DNA of 64,000 bases from Agarophyton chilense (GCA_030374765.1 JARGXX010000077.1:124001-188000); one strand, 5' to 3'; positions 1 to 10,984 are shown, counted from the first letter of the stretch. Translations and numbers: made by a program. The notes: generated by a model from the sequence alone, not told the origin.

Positions 1-248
1 AGACGCTAGGGTCAGCCCTAAGGCAATTCATACATGTTAACAGGAGTCTCGCGCCAACAGCGAAAGCATTGGGAAACGCCCAGGAATATGTTATGGATCG
101 CATATGTGAACATGGCGAGAATGAAGATACTAGAGAATTACTGTATCGAGTCCGTTGGTACGATTTTCCTCCGGAAGCGGATACGTGGGAACTTATGGCT
201 CATTTCCCCCGTTCGCAACTCGTGCGATATCGTCGACGCATGCGATGA
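1..248 (+). pseudogene. Ty3/gypsy integrase C-terminus with chromodomain (partial, element A1)
   Basis: Frame 3 is open from the window edge to TGA at 246-248. The last ~40 residues read as a chromodomain: LLYRVRWYDFPPEADTWEL, then AHFPRSQLVRYRR. This matches the usual pattern of a hydrophobic strand, VRW, a short loop and DTWEP. Chromodomains end the integrase of chromovirus Ty3/gypsy elements and guide integration to chromatin. The rest of pol lies outside the window to the left. A diverged copy of the same domain lies on the minus strand at about 46.0-46.15 kb, in element B. No frameshift is seen here, but the downstream antisense ORF of this copy is broken, so the element is probably dead. 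Confidence 0.7.
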
Positions 249-581
249 CCCCTCCCCATGGAGATCCACTCCTCGATATCCGGGCTCATGGGCAAATTCC
301 ATTTCTAAGTATGGGCTACAAAGGTAGTAAAAAACTGAAAGGAGAGAAGAAAACAAGAAATCATGAAGAGAACACGTGAAGAAACGCAAGCGCAAAGGAC
401 ATTTACTGATTATCACCTAGGACAAATTCGAGAAGCGAAAAGGGAAGTATGAAACTCAAGAAGCGAGAAGAGATGAAGACTAGAAGATAAGGAGGAAACG
501 TGAAGACACGAAGTCACCGGAGTTTTATTGGTATCAAAATACCACCGCAAGGGTATTGACTAGGAGTCTTTTCTGGGATCA

Positions 582-2409
582 TCAAAGAGACGTGCGAGCT
601 CGCAGGTTCGCAAGAAGCTGTGCGCGATCACCATCAACTTGGTCCACGGGAAAGCCCGCGTCTAAGAAAAACTGCCTCAGCGGATCCAAGCCTAGATCTT
701 CGACTGTCATTGCACTCGGTTGTTGGGTAAACCCATGAGAGTACTCTTGAACAACTCTCGCCGTTTCGGATTGATCGACGGAAGTCGCTACGCCTGCCAG
801 CTCTGGCTCGTCCTCGTAACTGAGTTCAGCCTCAGCTCCCAGCGCTTCCTCATACGGTTCCTCTCCGTTCTCGGATGGAGTACCATCGTACACGTATCCA
901 GAAAACTGGTTCGGTGGCATGTCACGCGGGTTCTCCCGAAGAAAGCGAGCCTGCTCGGGGGTGATCAACTGGTGCGTCGAGGGGTCTTATCAAACGAAAT
1001 CTCCAGCACTTGCTGTTCGTCCAGGAGAATGGTCGTGGTGTCTTGCACGGGTTCTGCGAGCGGATTGATCAGCTGGCACTCCAGACCAATCGACACTATT
1101 GATCAAATCCACAAGATGGAGGAAGTCGGCATGGTTCGCACGGGATCCCAGGATAAGGGAAAGATCGAGTTCTCTCGCATACTTTCGCGCTGTAGGCGAC
1201 ATGTACCAAACTCTAAAGGTATCATAAGCATCCCACAGGAGGAAGACGGCCATCTTGGCGATAAACTCGGTATAAACCACCGTCCAATATCCCGAGAACG
1301 GGTCGTTAACCAACGCCGACCCGATGTAGGAGATCGCCGGTGGGAGCTCCTACAGGGCAACCACGAGGACTCTCGATCGCCGCCCAATGCTCCGGAATAC
1401 CGATGTAGCGCCCGAAGCGCGCGTTCCGCTGGATGCTGTCAATCTCGATCATTTGATACGGCACCAAATAGCCCTAACGTGATCGAGAACGACGTTCCCA
1501 ACGAGAATAATCCCAATAAAGAATGTCATGCTTTCGAAAGAAGCGGAAATCCGCACGGAGAAGAGGTTGCTGAAAGCAGAGAGCTTCATCAAGCACACCG
1601 CGCACACCGCGCCAACCGCTAACATCGACTTCAACGAGTGTCTCGATATACGAGTAACCTTCACCGTTGGTACGAACTTTCCAGGTATCTAGTTCCCAGT
1701 CCTGCGGGAGGAGAACCGTACTGATGAATCGGTGAAGACGCTGGTAAATCAGCGTGGTGAACTGCGTACGGGCTTCGGACAAGGTTTCCGTTGAATATCG
1801 CGCAATCGCGTTGTCTGGAAAAGCAATATGGCTTGCCCAGTCGTCGCTATAAATCGCGTGTCCCGGAATACCGTCAGAGAAGTACCCACTGTGTACATAC
1901 TGTTGTATCAACTAGTCATCGCGGATAGCAACTGGATCAAACCAGGGCGCTTGCGCCAAAAATTCAACGATGTAGAGAGGATCTCATCCATAGAAATCCG
2001 CAGGGTGCGGGTAGCTCCACTGAGCACGACGAGAAAGAGCCCGAATTACACCCGCAAAGGCGACGAAAGCCGCGTTCGGCATCGGAGCCACGGTTGGCTG
2101 AGGTAACGGTACCGACCGGAATCGGGTGTACGGTGTGGGGAACGAACGGTATGGACCGAGTTGAGCAGTAGGCTGCGACGCATAACCAGCAGTGTTGGAC
2201 GGAGCCCCCGAAGGAACATCCTCAGAGGAGGGCTGAAACGGGTTGGACCCGGCGTTCGGATCCATCGCGAGAGATCGAGCTGAAAAGCGTTTAGGAACAG
2301 AATGCTGTTGAGAACTGTAAGAGTTGGTCGGGCGGCGAGGAATTCGTGATGACGATGAGTACCCGGAACACTGGTCCGACTGCGTATAAACGCTTCTTGC
2401 TTCCCCCAT
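582..2409 (-). pseudogene. Antisense ORF (aORF) of the Ty3/gypsy element, copy A1, interrupted
   Basis: A minus-strand coding stretch lies between the plus-strand chromodomain end and the LTR at 2434. It starts at ATG 2409, 24 bp outside the LTR. The first ~140 residues are Pro/Ser/Gln-rich and look disordered. After a TGA (about 1984) and a TAG (about 1912) the same frame continues into a folded-looking domain (GYFSDGIPGHAIYSDDW, YSTETLSEA, STVLLPQDWELDTW). Frame slips follow near 1500 and 1320, then a hydrophobic block (FIAKMAVFLLWDAYDTFRVWY) and an acidic C-terminus (EDEPELAG) ending at 582. Element B carries the same protein at 44020-45636 on its own antisense strand, so this is a conserved part of the element. 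I recognise no family and assign no function. It is a remnant here. Confidence 0.6.
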
Positions 2410-2433
2410 GGTTCGGGCTTAACGAGGGAGGTA

Positions 2434-2990
2434 TGTAGTATTCTACTATGTCGGGGAATCCGATAGGATGATTTTTCGCGAAGTCGCAGTTGGAACTCAT
2501 AAGTGAGTGATATCATCAGACTTGTGATATGAAACGGCACACCGCGTAGGATGCCAGGAGGCAGGGTACATTGTTGGAATACGTGGTATCACGAGTGGAG
2601 TGGCTTGCAACGGCGCATGTAATGGCGATCCACGTGGCTGGTTTTACTACCCTTTGTAGCTAGACGTCCATTAGGGACCGTACCCATACAGTGGTTTGGC
2701 TAAGTGGCTGACCACTGGGTATTATTTATATAATTATTTGGGCACTCACCCTGGTACAAAGTATATAGTGTACCAGAGGTGAGCGCCGACTCCAAGTAAA
2801 GGAGACAACATGGGCATCATGACTATTCTGTTCCTCGCTTAGGATTCCTTAACCGGAGATCCGGACGAGCTATAATAGATAGTCAGCCCCCAACCACTTC
2901 ACGAGCCGTCTCGTACCTACGTTCCATCAACGTTTTACGGTTGCAATGTTCAACCTCGCTGGCGAGTAGTGGCCTTACACCCCACTTACA
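2434..2990 (+). repeat. LTR of the Ty3/gypsy family (copy A1)
   Basis: It begins TGTAGTATTCTACTATG just after a purine-rich tract (CGAGGGAGG, a plausible polypurine tract) and ends ...CACTTACA. It is followed 4 bp later by TGGTGTTGTAGCTC, a candidate tRNA primer-binding site. The same sequence recurs in opposite orientation at 7079-7450, 10985-11265, 43395-43994 and 53371-53929. Length 557 bp. Internal 3' sequence (aORF) lies on one side and leader sequence (2991 to about 3120) on the other, so this LTR joins two element bodies instead of ending a simple insertion. Confidence 0.65.
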
Positions 2991-3125
2991 GCTCGCTGGT
3001 GTTGTAGCTCTACCACCCCTTTTCCTTCGCCACAAGCGACCAATGGGCAGTCCGAATGCTGTCGCAGGTGTCTGTTCTCTCCGTTAGAGCGGATACTACA
3101 CGAGTCCGTATCGCTCTGTTCTTCC
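2991..3125 (+). repeat. Primer-binding site, leader and gag start fragment
   Basis: It starts with the candidate primer-binding site TGGTGTTGTAGCTC and runs through a pyrimidine-rich leader. It can be aligned by eye with the reverse complement of 53.2-53.36 kb (shared GGCAGTCC and AGCGGATA words). Homology stops near 3125, where minus-strand protease sequence begins, so this is a rearrangement breakpoint. Confidence 0.45.
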
Positions 3126-3129
3126 TTGA

Positions 3130-3467
3130 ACCCACTTTTGATTCTGAGCCTTGAACAATACAGTCTTCGTAACTGTAATCGGCACTGAGACCCGTCCTGC
3201 GGATTTCTTGTACTGCATGGATGGTCGCAATTGGAGTGCTTCAAGGCATCGACGCGGCGGACTGCGGACAATTAAGACTGTGAACCTATCATCTAGTTCC
3301 ACTAGTTTTCTTTGCGGGCGAATAGCTTCGACAAATTGCTCGCAATACTCACATCCCAGCACTATTGGTGCAGCTAACGCCCTAAAAACGATGATTTCGA
3401 CTATTACTAAGAAGCTTCGTTTTCGCACTAAGAGTGGAGGTGTTCGCAGTGTCTTCACACCATTCAT
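3130..3467 (-). pseudogene. Retropepsin-like protease fragment (element A2)
   Basis: The minus-strand frame holds VIVEIIVFRALAAPIVLGCE near its N-terminus. This is the second half of a retroviral aspartic protease fold, where a hydrophobic strand leads to ILG-C/D. Element B has the counterpart CKTIASPLVLGCDYFDRLF at 49674-49928. The catalytic D(T/S)G half cannot be recognised in this copy. It lies directly downstream of the gag remnants on the same strand, as expected for gag-pro-pol order, and is cut off at the breakpoint near 3125. It is non-functional. Confidence 0.5.
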
Positions 3468-3539
3468 GTTTGCATCATGGATGTCCGGTAACCGGACCGT
3501 ATTGAATATTTTCTAAGTCATCGGGGGACATGTCTATTT

Positions 3540-6500
3540 TCTGTATGAACTACTGACCAGTATCTGTATCTAGGACAGTCAATCCACGACTCGACAGATT
3601 CCTTTCAGAGCCGGTATCTACATAGATTTTATATCTTTTTTGAATCTTATCACGAGGTAACTTTCCCCTTTTGACGGACTAGTTCAAGGTCTCCAGGGAC
3701 GGTATAAGTCACATCCAACTGCACTCGCTTCCAGCAGGCGGACTACTTTCATTGGCGAGAACTTGGGAGCCCTCAAAACTATCTTGGTCTTACAAATGTG
3801 GGAGCAGGGAGGCTACTTTTCTCCGGTCGGCACTTTGGGATCGATAAAGGCTAAACCCTTACGGGCTCTCTTTCTTATTTTTCCGGCTGCCCTGTCCTAT
3901 TCGCCTCAGGGGCGCTTCTTTCTATTTTGGTTAAGGGTTGTAGCACTTCAGCACTCCGAACACCAGGTTAGTCCGCCCGGCGCGTTCGTATCTAACAAAA
4001 CTCATTTTTAAGAATCGTATACATGTCTGCCAGTACGCAGCTCCTTTTTTCCGAGAGCTCCAAAATTAGTTATAGTACGATTCAGAAGTTTTGCAGGAAG
4101 CGTGCATTCTGCACTCAAATGGTGTTCTCCTTATCATTAACAGCATATCAAACAATTACAACTGTTAACTAACAGAAATCGAAAACGATAGACCTTGCGA
4201 CAACCCACCCATAGGGGTTTCCCTTTTTCAAATTCTCTACGTGGTGGCACCGTATACGAACGGTAAACAGGGGTGCAGCCCTCCATATTGGTAAACCCTT
4301 CTTTGACTTGAGATTCGGAGTGTGAGAGGACCACTGTGGGGACGGATGAGTCCATAAATTCCATTAAATGAACCGCTTTCTCATCTGAATTACTCCGTCG
4401 GGGTGCCGAAGACGAGTTTCGTGAGTTTACTGAAGATTCTAGGTGTGTCTGTTTTCTACGCCTATCGGCTATCGAGGAGATCTTCTCCTTATCAATAGAG
4501 GTACGAAAGCCGTGTGGTTGGGGAGGACTACCACGCACTCTTTTCGCTTCCCCTACAGCTTGAGAAAGCTGAGCTAAATTAGAAAAATGGACTTTTCCAT
4601 GCTTCTATCGATATCGAGCTACCAAAGACTTGATACTCGGGTCCAACCTGTCGATGTACACTACAATCTTCTCCTCTGCTGAGTGAACATTTCCACAGCG
4701 AACTGAATCTTTGTTAAAATTTGAACTGTACTCAGTTTGGTCCTTATCAATCTTTTAGATCACGTCGCTTATGTGCAGGATCGCCTGACGTATCGTGGCT
4801 GAAGTTGCGTTACTGCGTAGCAAGGTCTGCACCACCTCTGGCCATGAAATAACGCCGACGTCATCGGCTGTCAGTGATCCGCAAACAGAAAGAAATCGCT
4901 CCAAAGCAAAAGTTTTCAGGAAGTGTAGAAGAGACACAAATGCTTGTGGTTCGCTCATCTCAAAGGTGTTTAAGGGGTAGAAGAACCCAATCAAAAACCC
5001 GAAACCGAGAATGGGGAGTTTCTCATCAAAGGACAAATCATTAAGGCCGATCTACAATCGTTTACTGTGGTCCTTCACCTTCGTGGTTTCTCGTCATGAC
5101 CGCTTCTTGTTCTTCACCTTCAGACCGTAGTACTTGTAATTCAAAATCTTTCGATAAAGAAAATTTGTGCACGGGAGCAACCTTCAATCTTCTGTAAGGT
5201 AAGCCTTTCTTTCTCAGTATCCACGAAGACGTCTTTTTCTTCCAAGATAAAAACCTGGGATGACCATCATCACCGTCTTCGTTATCTGACGTAAACAATT
5301 CGTTAGAATCATCAGTACTGGATCTATGAGATTCTGTAGTTTACGAATCATCACTCGAAACTCGAGCGGAATCCCGCTTTTTCAGTAGTGACTTTGATTT
5401 CTTCGAACGAGCTTCTTTCAAAAACGCTCCACTCTCCTCCAACACGACTGATTTAGCAGCAGTCGGCGTATGATTTGGCCGCTCCAGAAGTTCTAAACAA
5501 TAATTAAATCGACTGAGAACTTTCTCCAACCCTACAAACACAGAATACGGCCCGAATATGGCCCGAGTATGGGCGAAATATGGTCGAAATGTAGGCGTTT
5601 AAGGCGATTATCTGTGAAAACACATAACCAGTGATGATGAGCATATCTTGTTGAACTGAACTGTCATATTTCGGCTATGTTTCGGCCATGTTTCGTCCAT
5701 ATTTCGGGAAGATTCTAAATAAGCAAAGATTTTATTCTTTAGTAGTTATTCGTTCTCACAGATTTTTGACCTAAAAGCCCATATTTGGGCCATATTCTGT
5801 GATCGAAGGGCACGTCCACGGGTAAACCGGGGAGCGCCTTGGGCGTATTCCTCTACCTTTCCCGTGGTTTCAAAAATTTCGTGGGGTTCTCACTGATGTA
5901 GAGATTTGTTCACCATCGTCTTGAAAGAGAAGTGCCTCTTGCGAACCGCATAATTTTCCGACCTTGACGATTAGAGCAGAAATATGCAATCCAAAGCGTA
6001 CATGTGCATGCTCAAAGCAATTGAATCAAACTTGAGACGACGCACTTTTCAGGGCAAATGATCCTCTTGTTGAGGTACGAGGACCTCAGGGTCAACTACT
6101 GCTTTTGTGGTGGGCCGGACTGCCGCTGCCAGAGGGGCCGGTATATCCGAGGTATCTGTAACACAATGACTAGTGGGTCAGCGTACCGGTCTCAACCTTG
6201 GGTAGCGTGGTACAGCGGGTCCTAAGGTTCGTATCCTTGACGGCGGCACTCCCATAGTGCTTGGTGCAATGGGCTGGCGTTTACTGCGTATTCGTACAGG
6301 CTGGAGCTACGGAAACGATGGCTTGAAGACCAATTGGTGGAAATAATGTACCAAAGGGGGTAATTTAGTGTCCTAACCGTGCCTACATTACTCTAAGGGA
6401 GAAGCGTCACTCGAGCCAAGTAAATAGCATGGCGAGGAACTGGGATCTCCCTGGCACTGTAATGCTAATCCTTTACACTAATTAAAAAAGAAATCTAAAT

Positions 6501-7050
6501 GAGTCCAGCTGATGTCGCCCAGTCTACGTGGCGTCTGCATGATACCTCAGGCCCCGGCGGCTTACCGGGCTCAACCGTTATCGTTGCTCCTTCACAGTAT
6601 CTCGTTCATCATTTACCGAGTTTGAGCGTGACATCGCTTGACGATACAGCCACTCTCCCGCTTCTACAGATAGAGCGAGCCTCGGTTTCGAAGGTGGTAC
6701 TGCAGGACCAGGACGACCAGAATTCGAATGGCTTTGGATCTTTGGCATTCTAGACAAATACTACGTCTAGGAGCGAACGAAATGACGTCTTCAACATCTT
6801 GACCACGGCTTCAACCTCAATGAATTCCTCAATTGTCGGGGAGGGTTCGATAACCAATACAAGAGTGCGATTCCACTTATTTCCAGTATCGACATCGATT
6901 CTACGTTCCAGGGACGAAATATTCAGTGCAACTGACCAAAGTGGTTCTAAATCGATAGAAAAACTGTAATATCCGCTGTTGCGGTAACAGCAGAGACCTC
7001 CGAAAGCTTTCGCACTGCCGATTTGGTTCATATGACAAAGAGAAGAAGGA
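3540..7050 (-). pseudogene. Decayed gag region of Ty3/gypsy element A2
   Basis: Several minus-strand reading-frame pieces match element B in the same order: 6750-7031 (Cys-containing N-terminus CYRNSGYYSFSIDLEPLWS), 5341-5541 and 5062-5298 (Lys/Arg/Ser-rich, ending in a VHKFSLSKDFELQVLRSEGE stretch echoed at 51225-51407), 4755-5036 (helical capsid-like segment) and 4137-4538 (basic, Cys-containing tail). Gag packages element RNA into particles. The frame is broken many times, and extra sequence (about 6160-6605) is present that element B lacks. I infer gag from position (between LTR/leader and protease) and from homology to copy B, not from a named domain. Confidence 0.5.
6160..6605. repeat. 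Insertion inside gag of element A2
   Basis: Flanking sequence on both sides aligns with element B near 52.87-52.93 kb, but these ~445 bp do not. The insert has a region resembling a Pol III promoter: GGTAGCGTGGTACAGCGG (A-box-like) and GGTTCGTATCC (B-box-like) about 25 bp apart near 6205-6240. An A-rich stretch (AATTAAAAAAGAAATC) lies at about 6480-6495. A tRNA-derived SINE is possible. No tRNA cloverleaf could be drawn. Confidence 0.3.
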
Positions 7051-7078
7051 TGGTAGAGCTATAACACCAGCGAGCTGG

Positions 7079-7600
7079 AAGTGGTTTTTAAGGCCACTAC
7101 TCCCCAACGAGGGTAGACAGTGCAACCATATGACGCGGATGGGATGTAGTAACCTACACGGGTGGAGAACAAATTGTGGACTTACTCTCTATTATCGCTC
7201 GCCTGGATCTTCAGATTAGGGATTTTAAGAGAGGGAAAAAAGAGTCATAATACACATTTTGTCTTTTTAACTTTGAGTCTGCGATGACCTCTGGTACCTT
7301 AAATACTGTGTATCAGGGTGAGTGCCCAAATAATTTACAAATGACACCCGGTTGTCAGCCACTTAGCCTTACAAATGTTTGGGTGTAGTTTCTAAGGCGA
7401 CCTCCATCTCGGATATCCGGGAGTGACCGACTTAGTGACGCGTCGTAATTGCGCTTGTAGCATTCTTGGGATTTTCAAATCGGGTTTGCCGCTATTTTAA
7501 AGCTTTACTGTTACACCTGACCGTTCCATTTTGGATGAGACGTGGTAGTGAACAAGTTCCTAATTCCCAGAATCTTGCATATACTTCGAATGAAGCGTGG
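7079..7600 (-). repeat. LTR of the Ty3/gypsy family (copy A2, partial)
   Basis: It is adjacent to the leader and primer-binding site at about 7060-7078 (ACACCAGCGAGCTGG on the plus strand). It shares with the other LTRs the block around 7305-7370 (GGTGAGTGCCCAAATAAT, GTCAGCCACTTAGCC). Similarity fades after about 7450, and integrase coding begins at 7617, so the U3 end is degraded or replaced. Confidence 0.5.
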
Positions 7601-7616
7601 AGTGAATCGACTAAGA

Positions 7617-7976
7617 TTATCTAAGAGCAGAGTATCTGTCGGTACGTAGTAAAAAAACCCAATGTTGGATAAGCGCTCGTTCTTTAACGGCAGCGAGGAC
7701 CCGTTTAAGTGGAACAGTCTCCGAAAGATTAGAAAAGTGATCAGTAATTACGAGAATGTATTTGTTTTTTCGCTCCGCGCGAATAATTTCTCCGATTATA
7801 TAGATACTCACGTACTGTACAGGCGCTCTCGCCGTGAACAAATTCAGTTGCTTCTTCTTCTTCCATTGCTTAACTCTATTTCGAGCGCATGATGCGCAAA
7901 ACTTAGATATCGCATGACAATGCATTGCCAAATTAGGCCAATGTAACTCCCTTCTGAGGGCTAGATACAACTTCAT
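7617..7976 (-). pseudogene. Ty3/gypsy integrase fragment (zinc-binding and core start)
   Basis: The minus-strand frame reads YLALRRELHWPNLAMHC, then CASCARNRVK, the H-x-C-x2-C type zinc finger found before the integrase core. PVQYVSIYIIGEI and KYILVITDHFSNLSETVPL follow, the core strands carrying the first and second catalytic regions (the normal first Asp of the VD-G motif is replaced by Ile here). Integrase joins element cDNA to host DNA. The remaining core and the chromodomain are missing, since LTR sequence follows at once. The order RNase H then integrase with upstream RT is standard for Ty3/gypsy. Confidence 0.65.
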
Positions 7977-8376
7977 TCCTCCCTGATGACCACATAGCTG
8001 TGACTAGTGAGCCAAATGCAGTATTCTACTCTTCAGAAGGTTAGGGATTATGATTTGATCATGCGTTTCGACGGTTCGAACAAGAAATCTTCGATCATCG
8101 GGACGAAAAGGTAGCTCTTCCACCCACATTAAGACGAGACCAGAAAGCTGCACAGAAGACGTTCGTGATCTCTTCACTCATAAACTCTTCGAGCATTATT
8201 CGTTCGAGTTGATCATCTGGATCAGTGTTCGTAGTCTGGAATACTAGTAAGTCAAAATCATAATCTTCTCCTTCCAGAGTGTTCTTCTCTTCTATATCTT
8301 TCGCTATCGAAATCTCCATTACCAAACATAGTATCGCATCATAGATTTTCAATTGGGTTTCGACCAAGGTTTAGAG

Positions 8377-8792
8377 TCACGATAACGCGCCGGCATGAAC
8401 GTTTGAGGTCCCCTTCATGTAGTTGAGAAAGAATTCCAACTCTGAAAAACGTACACTACATCGCATTAACCGTCCCGAAAGGTGGTTAATCGACATGATC
8501 CATCTAAAACATGAGTGATTGGTATTGGCCGTAAACTGTACTCCTTGGAGATAGGGTCGTAAGGTCGTCACAGTCCGTACTACAGCAAGGCATTCCCTTT
8601 CTGATACCGAACAATTCTTCTCTGCCTGATGCACTGACTGTGACCAATATCCAATGGGATACAGTTTTCATTTTCATGCGTCTGAAAAAGGGCACACCCT
8701 ACCTGAAAATCACTCGAATCCGTGTCGAAGGAATGGAGAAGATCCGTTTTCGGGAGCGCTAAAACAGGAGCTGATGTCAGCGTTCCCTTCAA
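8377..8792 (-). pseudogene. Ty3/gypsy RNase H remnant
   Basis: Two overlapping minus-strand frames form one domain. One begins LTSAPVLALP, then SFDTDSSDFQVGCALFQ (the RNase H strand with its first Asp). The other continues with KNCSVSERECLAVV (the Glu-containing helix of the usual Y-x3-E-x-E-x-LAVV motif), FTANTNHSCFRWI (normally T-D-H) and FELEFFLNYMKGTSNVHAGALS (normally KG..N..AD.LS). At least one frameshift separates the pieces, and the TDH and AD positions are altered, so it is inactive. It lies between RT and integrase of the same remnant. Confidence 0.7.
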
Positions 8793-8829
8793 CTCTTAGA
8801 ACACTTCTGTCTAGGATGTTCCGAATTCT

Positions 8830-9915
8830 TTCAACAGTACAGGTTGTTCTACCTTGAATTATGCGTCCAAAGGCGCTGCAATATGGGATTAACGCGGTAC
8901 AAATCGTTTGTACCCGGTACAATACCCCAGAAAGGCTCTCCATTGGGTCTGCGTTCTAGGAGGTTTCCCCTCACGAATCCCAATGGTTTGTGATTCTTTT
9001 ATTTCCAGTGACCCTTACCTGACACCGTATTCCATGTACTTCACTTGAGTTGTTAAGCATTCATTTTTCTTGATCGTCAAGGTAATGACAACGTTTCCTA
9101 GCTTCTTAAGGATCTCCTACACATCTATGAAGTGATCATCAATAATGTTACTGAAGACAATGATGTAATTGACATAGACCAAGCATGTCTTTCATTCGTA
9201 TCGTGACAAGATAATATCGAAAGCGCGCTGAAACGTTGCTGAAGCATTGGATAAACCAAATAGCATTCGCTTGCAGCGATACAGTCCTACATGACGGACA
9301 AATGAACTCTTGTGTTTGTCCTTAGAGATAATGGCTACTTACCAGTATCCCTAATTTGCGTCCAATTCAGTAAAAAATTGGCTACTTCCAGACTGTCGAT
9401 GCATTCTTCCATGCGCGGCAACTGGTATATATCCCTTGTAGTTACTTTGTTCAGTTTTGGGTAGTCAACGAAAAAACGTAAAGAACCATCTTTTTTTAGA
9501 GCAAAGACCACTGGGAATGCCCAAATTGATTGAGCGGGCTCAATAGTTACCTTCTCCATCATGAAGTCAAAGTGTTCTTGTTAGATCTGGCGTTTACGCG
9601 GGCCTACCCGATTAGGCGGTTGAGAAATGGGTCTGGTACCCAGTATTACGTCAGTGTGATGTTCTATGGCGGCAATCTTCCCGATACGGGCATTCGGCAT
9701 ATGCGAATAATTTAATTGTAACGTGCGCAGTGTTTTTTTGTATTCCCCAGGAACGTATTACTTCTTCACGTCCTCGAGAGATTTCTCTATTTCTTCTTCA
9801 GAGACATTCTTCTCCATCATGATGTGCATGTTCTGTTCTATATCTGTCGGTGTCAACTGCAATTCGTCTTTAGGCGTGATTCTTAAGACGTCTGCCGTCA
9901 TTATGTATGTCAGTA
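8830..9915 (-). pseudogene. Ty3/gypsy reverse transcriptase remnant
   Basis: The minus strand carries, in order: a linker (DELQLTPTDIEQNMHIMMEKN), NARIGKIAAIEHHTDVILG, PPNRVGPRKRQI, the entry motif IEPAQSIWAFPVVFALKKDG, SLRFFVDYPKLNKVTTRDIY, then MLFGLSNASATFQRAFD, and the active-site segment CLVYVNYIIVFSN. The active site should be YVDD and is YVNY here. Thumb sequence and the connection (WRAFLGYCTGYKRFVP) follow. Two TAA stops lie in frame between 9560 and 9770 with no frameshift (KK*YVPGEY and RQI*QEHFDF). It once copied element RNA to DNA and is now dead. Confidence 0.75.
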
Positions 9916-10283
9916 TCAAAACCGAAGGGTGCAGCAAAGCAGTCCCGAGAACCTAAATCTTGTGCACGCGGCACTCTTCTGATCCAACGCTTCTCACCAG
10001 GGCCTCGAAAGGTCTCTTCGGTTCTACTGGGCGATGCCAATAGAGACAAATAATTCAAAATTTTGATTCAACGCAGCATTGGGCTTAATGAAAATAAGTC
10101 TATACTTCTTCAAAACAACTTATCTCCAAGAATAACATCTCAGCGGTCCAATTATTATCTGAAAAAACCAAAACTTGTATGAACTTCTTACTTATGAAGC
10201 TTTATATTCCAGTGTAGATGGTAACAGTTTCACTGAAGTACGTTGCCGCAGAGATACAGTTGTTCCGGAACCAAGTTCAACTT

Positions 10284-10593
10284 TCAAAATTTCAGACCAG
10301 TATATTCGACAAATCTCTCGCAGTAGTCACCTTTAGGAACGAATGGTGTTTCTGACGTGAAACACTTGATAAACGATAACATGAAAACATAATATCCTAT
10401 CCGAACGGCAATGAGTACAGTTCCAAGCAATTTTATCCGTCTTTTGTGTGTGTACCCAATACCCGGTAGCTCGGACTTCATATTCGAGGTTTCTCGTCTG
10501 TTCGCACCTCAGAAAATCTGACAATGTTGGGATCGGCTCCAATATCGAAGAAAAAGGGTTTGAATTAAAACATTCATTGATAAAAGCCGACAT
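10284..10593 (-). pseudogene. Protease-region remnant upstream of the RT block
   Basis: Minus-strand open frames precede RT. The last one carries IGYYVFMLSFIKCFTSETPFVPKGDYCERFVEYTGL, which parallels the protease tails of the other copies (FIVCKTIASPLVLGCDYFDRLF): hydrophobic strand, GDYCERFV in place of GCDYFDRLF. I infer protease from this parallel and from position. No D(T/S)G motif is visible. Gag is missing, since the next recognisable sequence upstream is LTR at about 11 kb. Confidence 0.4.
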
Positions 10594-10984
10594 TGGAATA
10601 GATCTTTTACTTTATTCTGGCTGGAATCATGTAGTACTCAAAAATTGACTTCTAGCCATAAAAAGTAGTAGAATGTTGATCGAGTACGATGCGTAGGCGG
10701 AGTTGGACGATCGGCCGGCGGAGGTCTCTAAAAAGGCAATAAGATAGCAGGTATCAAGATCTCAGAGATGCCTTTCACTCTGAGGTTTCCGCCCTCTTCC
10801 AGACAGCTCTTTCTGGAGGTTGGCTTATTTATTTTGTTTTTCTGTGGCGCTATTACTCTTTTGTAGGCCATTTTACGACTGCGTGGGTTGCGAGCGTGAT
10901 TTTTCGTCTACCCTGAATTGGTAGTTCTTTTTTTGGGCAACGCTGGCTTTTTGATGCAGGTGTGATGGGTTTGCTAGACGCCAA

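Noticed and set aside
720-1622. 300 aa plus-strand ORF
   Set aside because: Antisense shadow of the aORF, whose minus-strand protein matches the copy at 44-45.6 kb.
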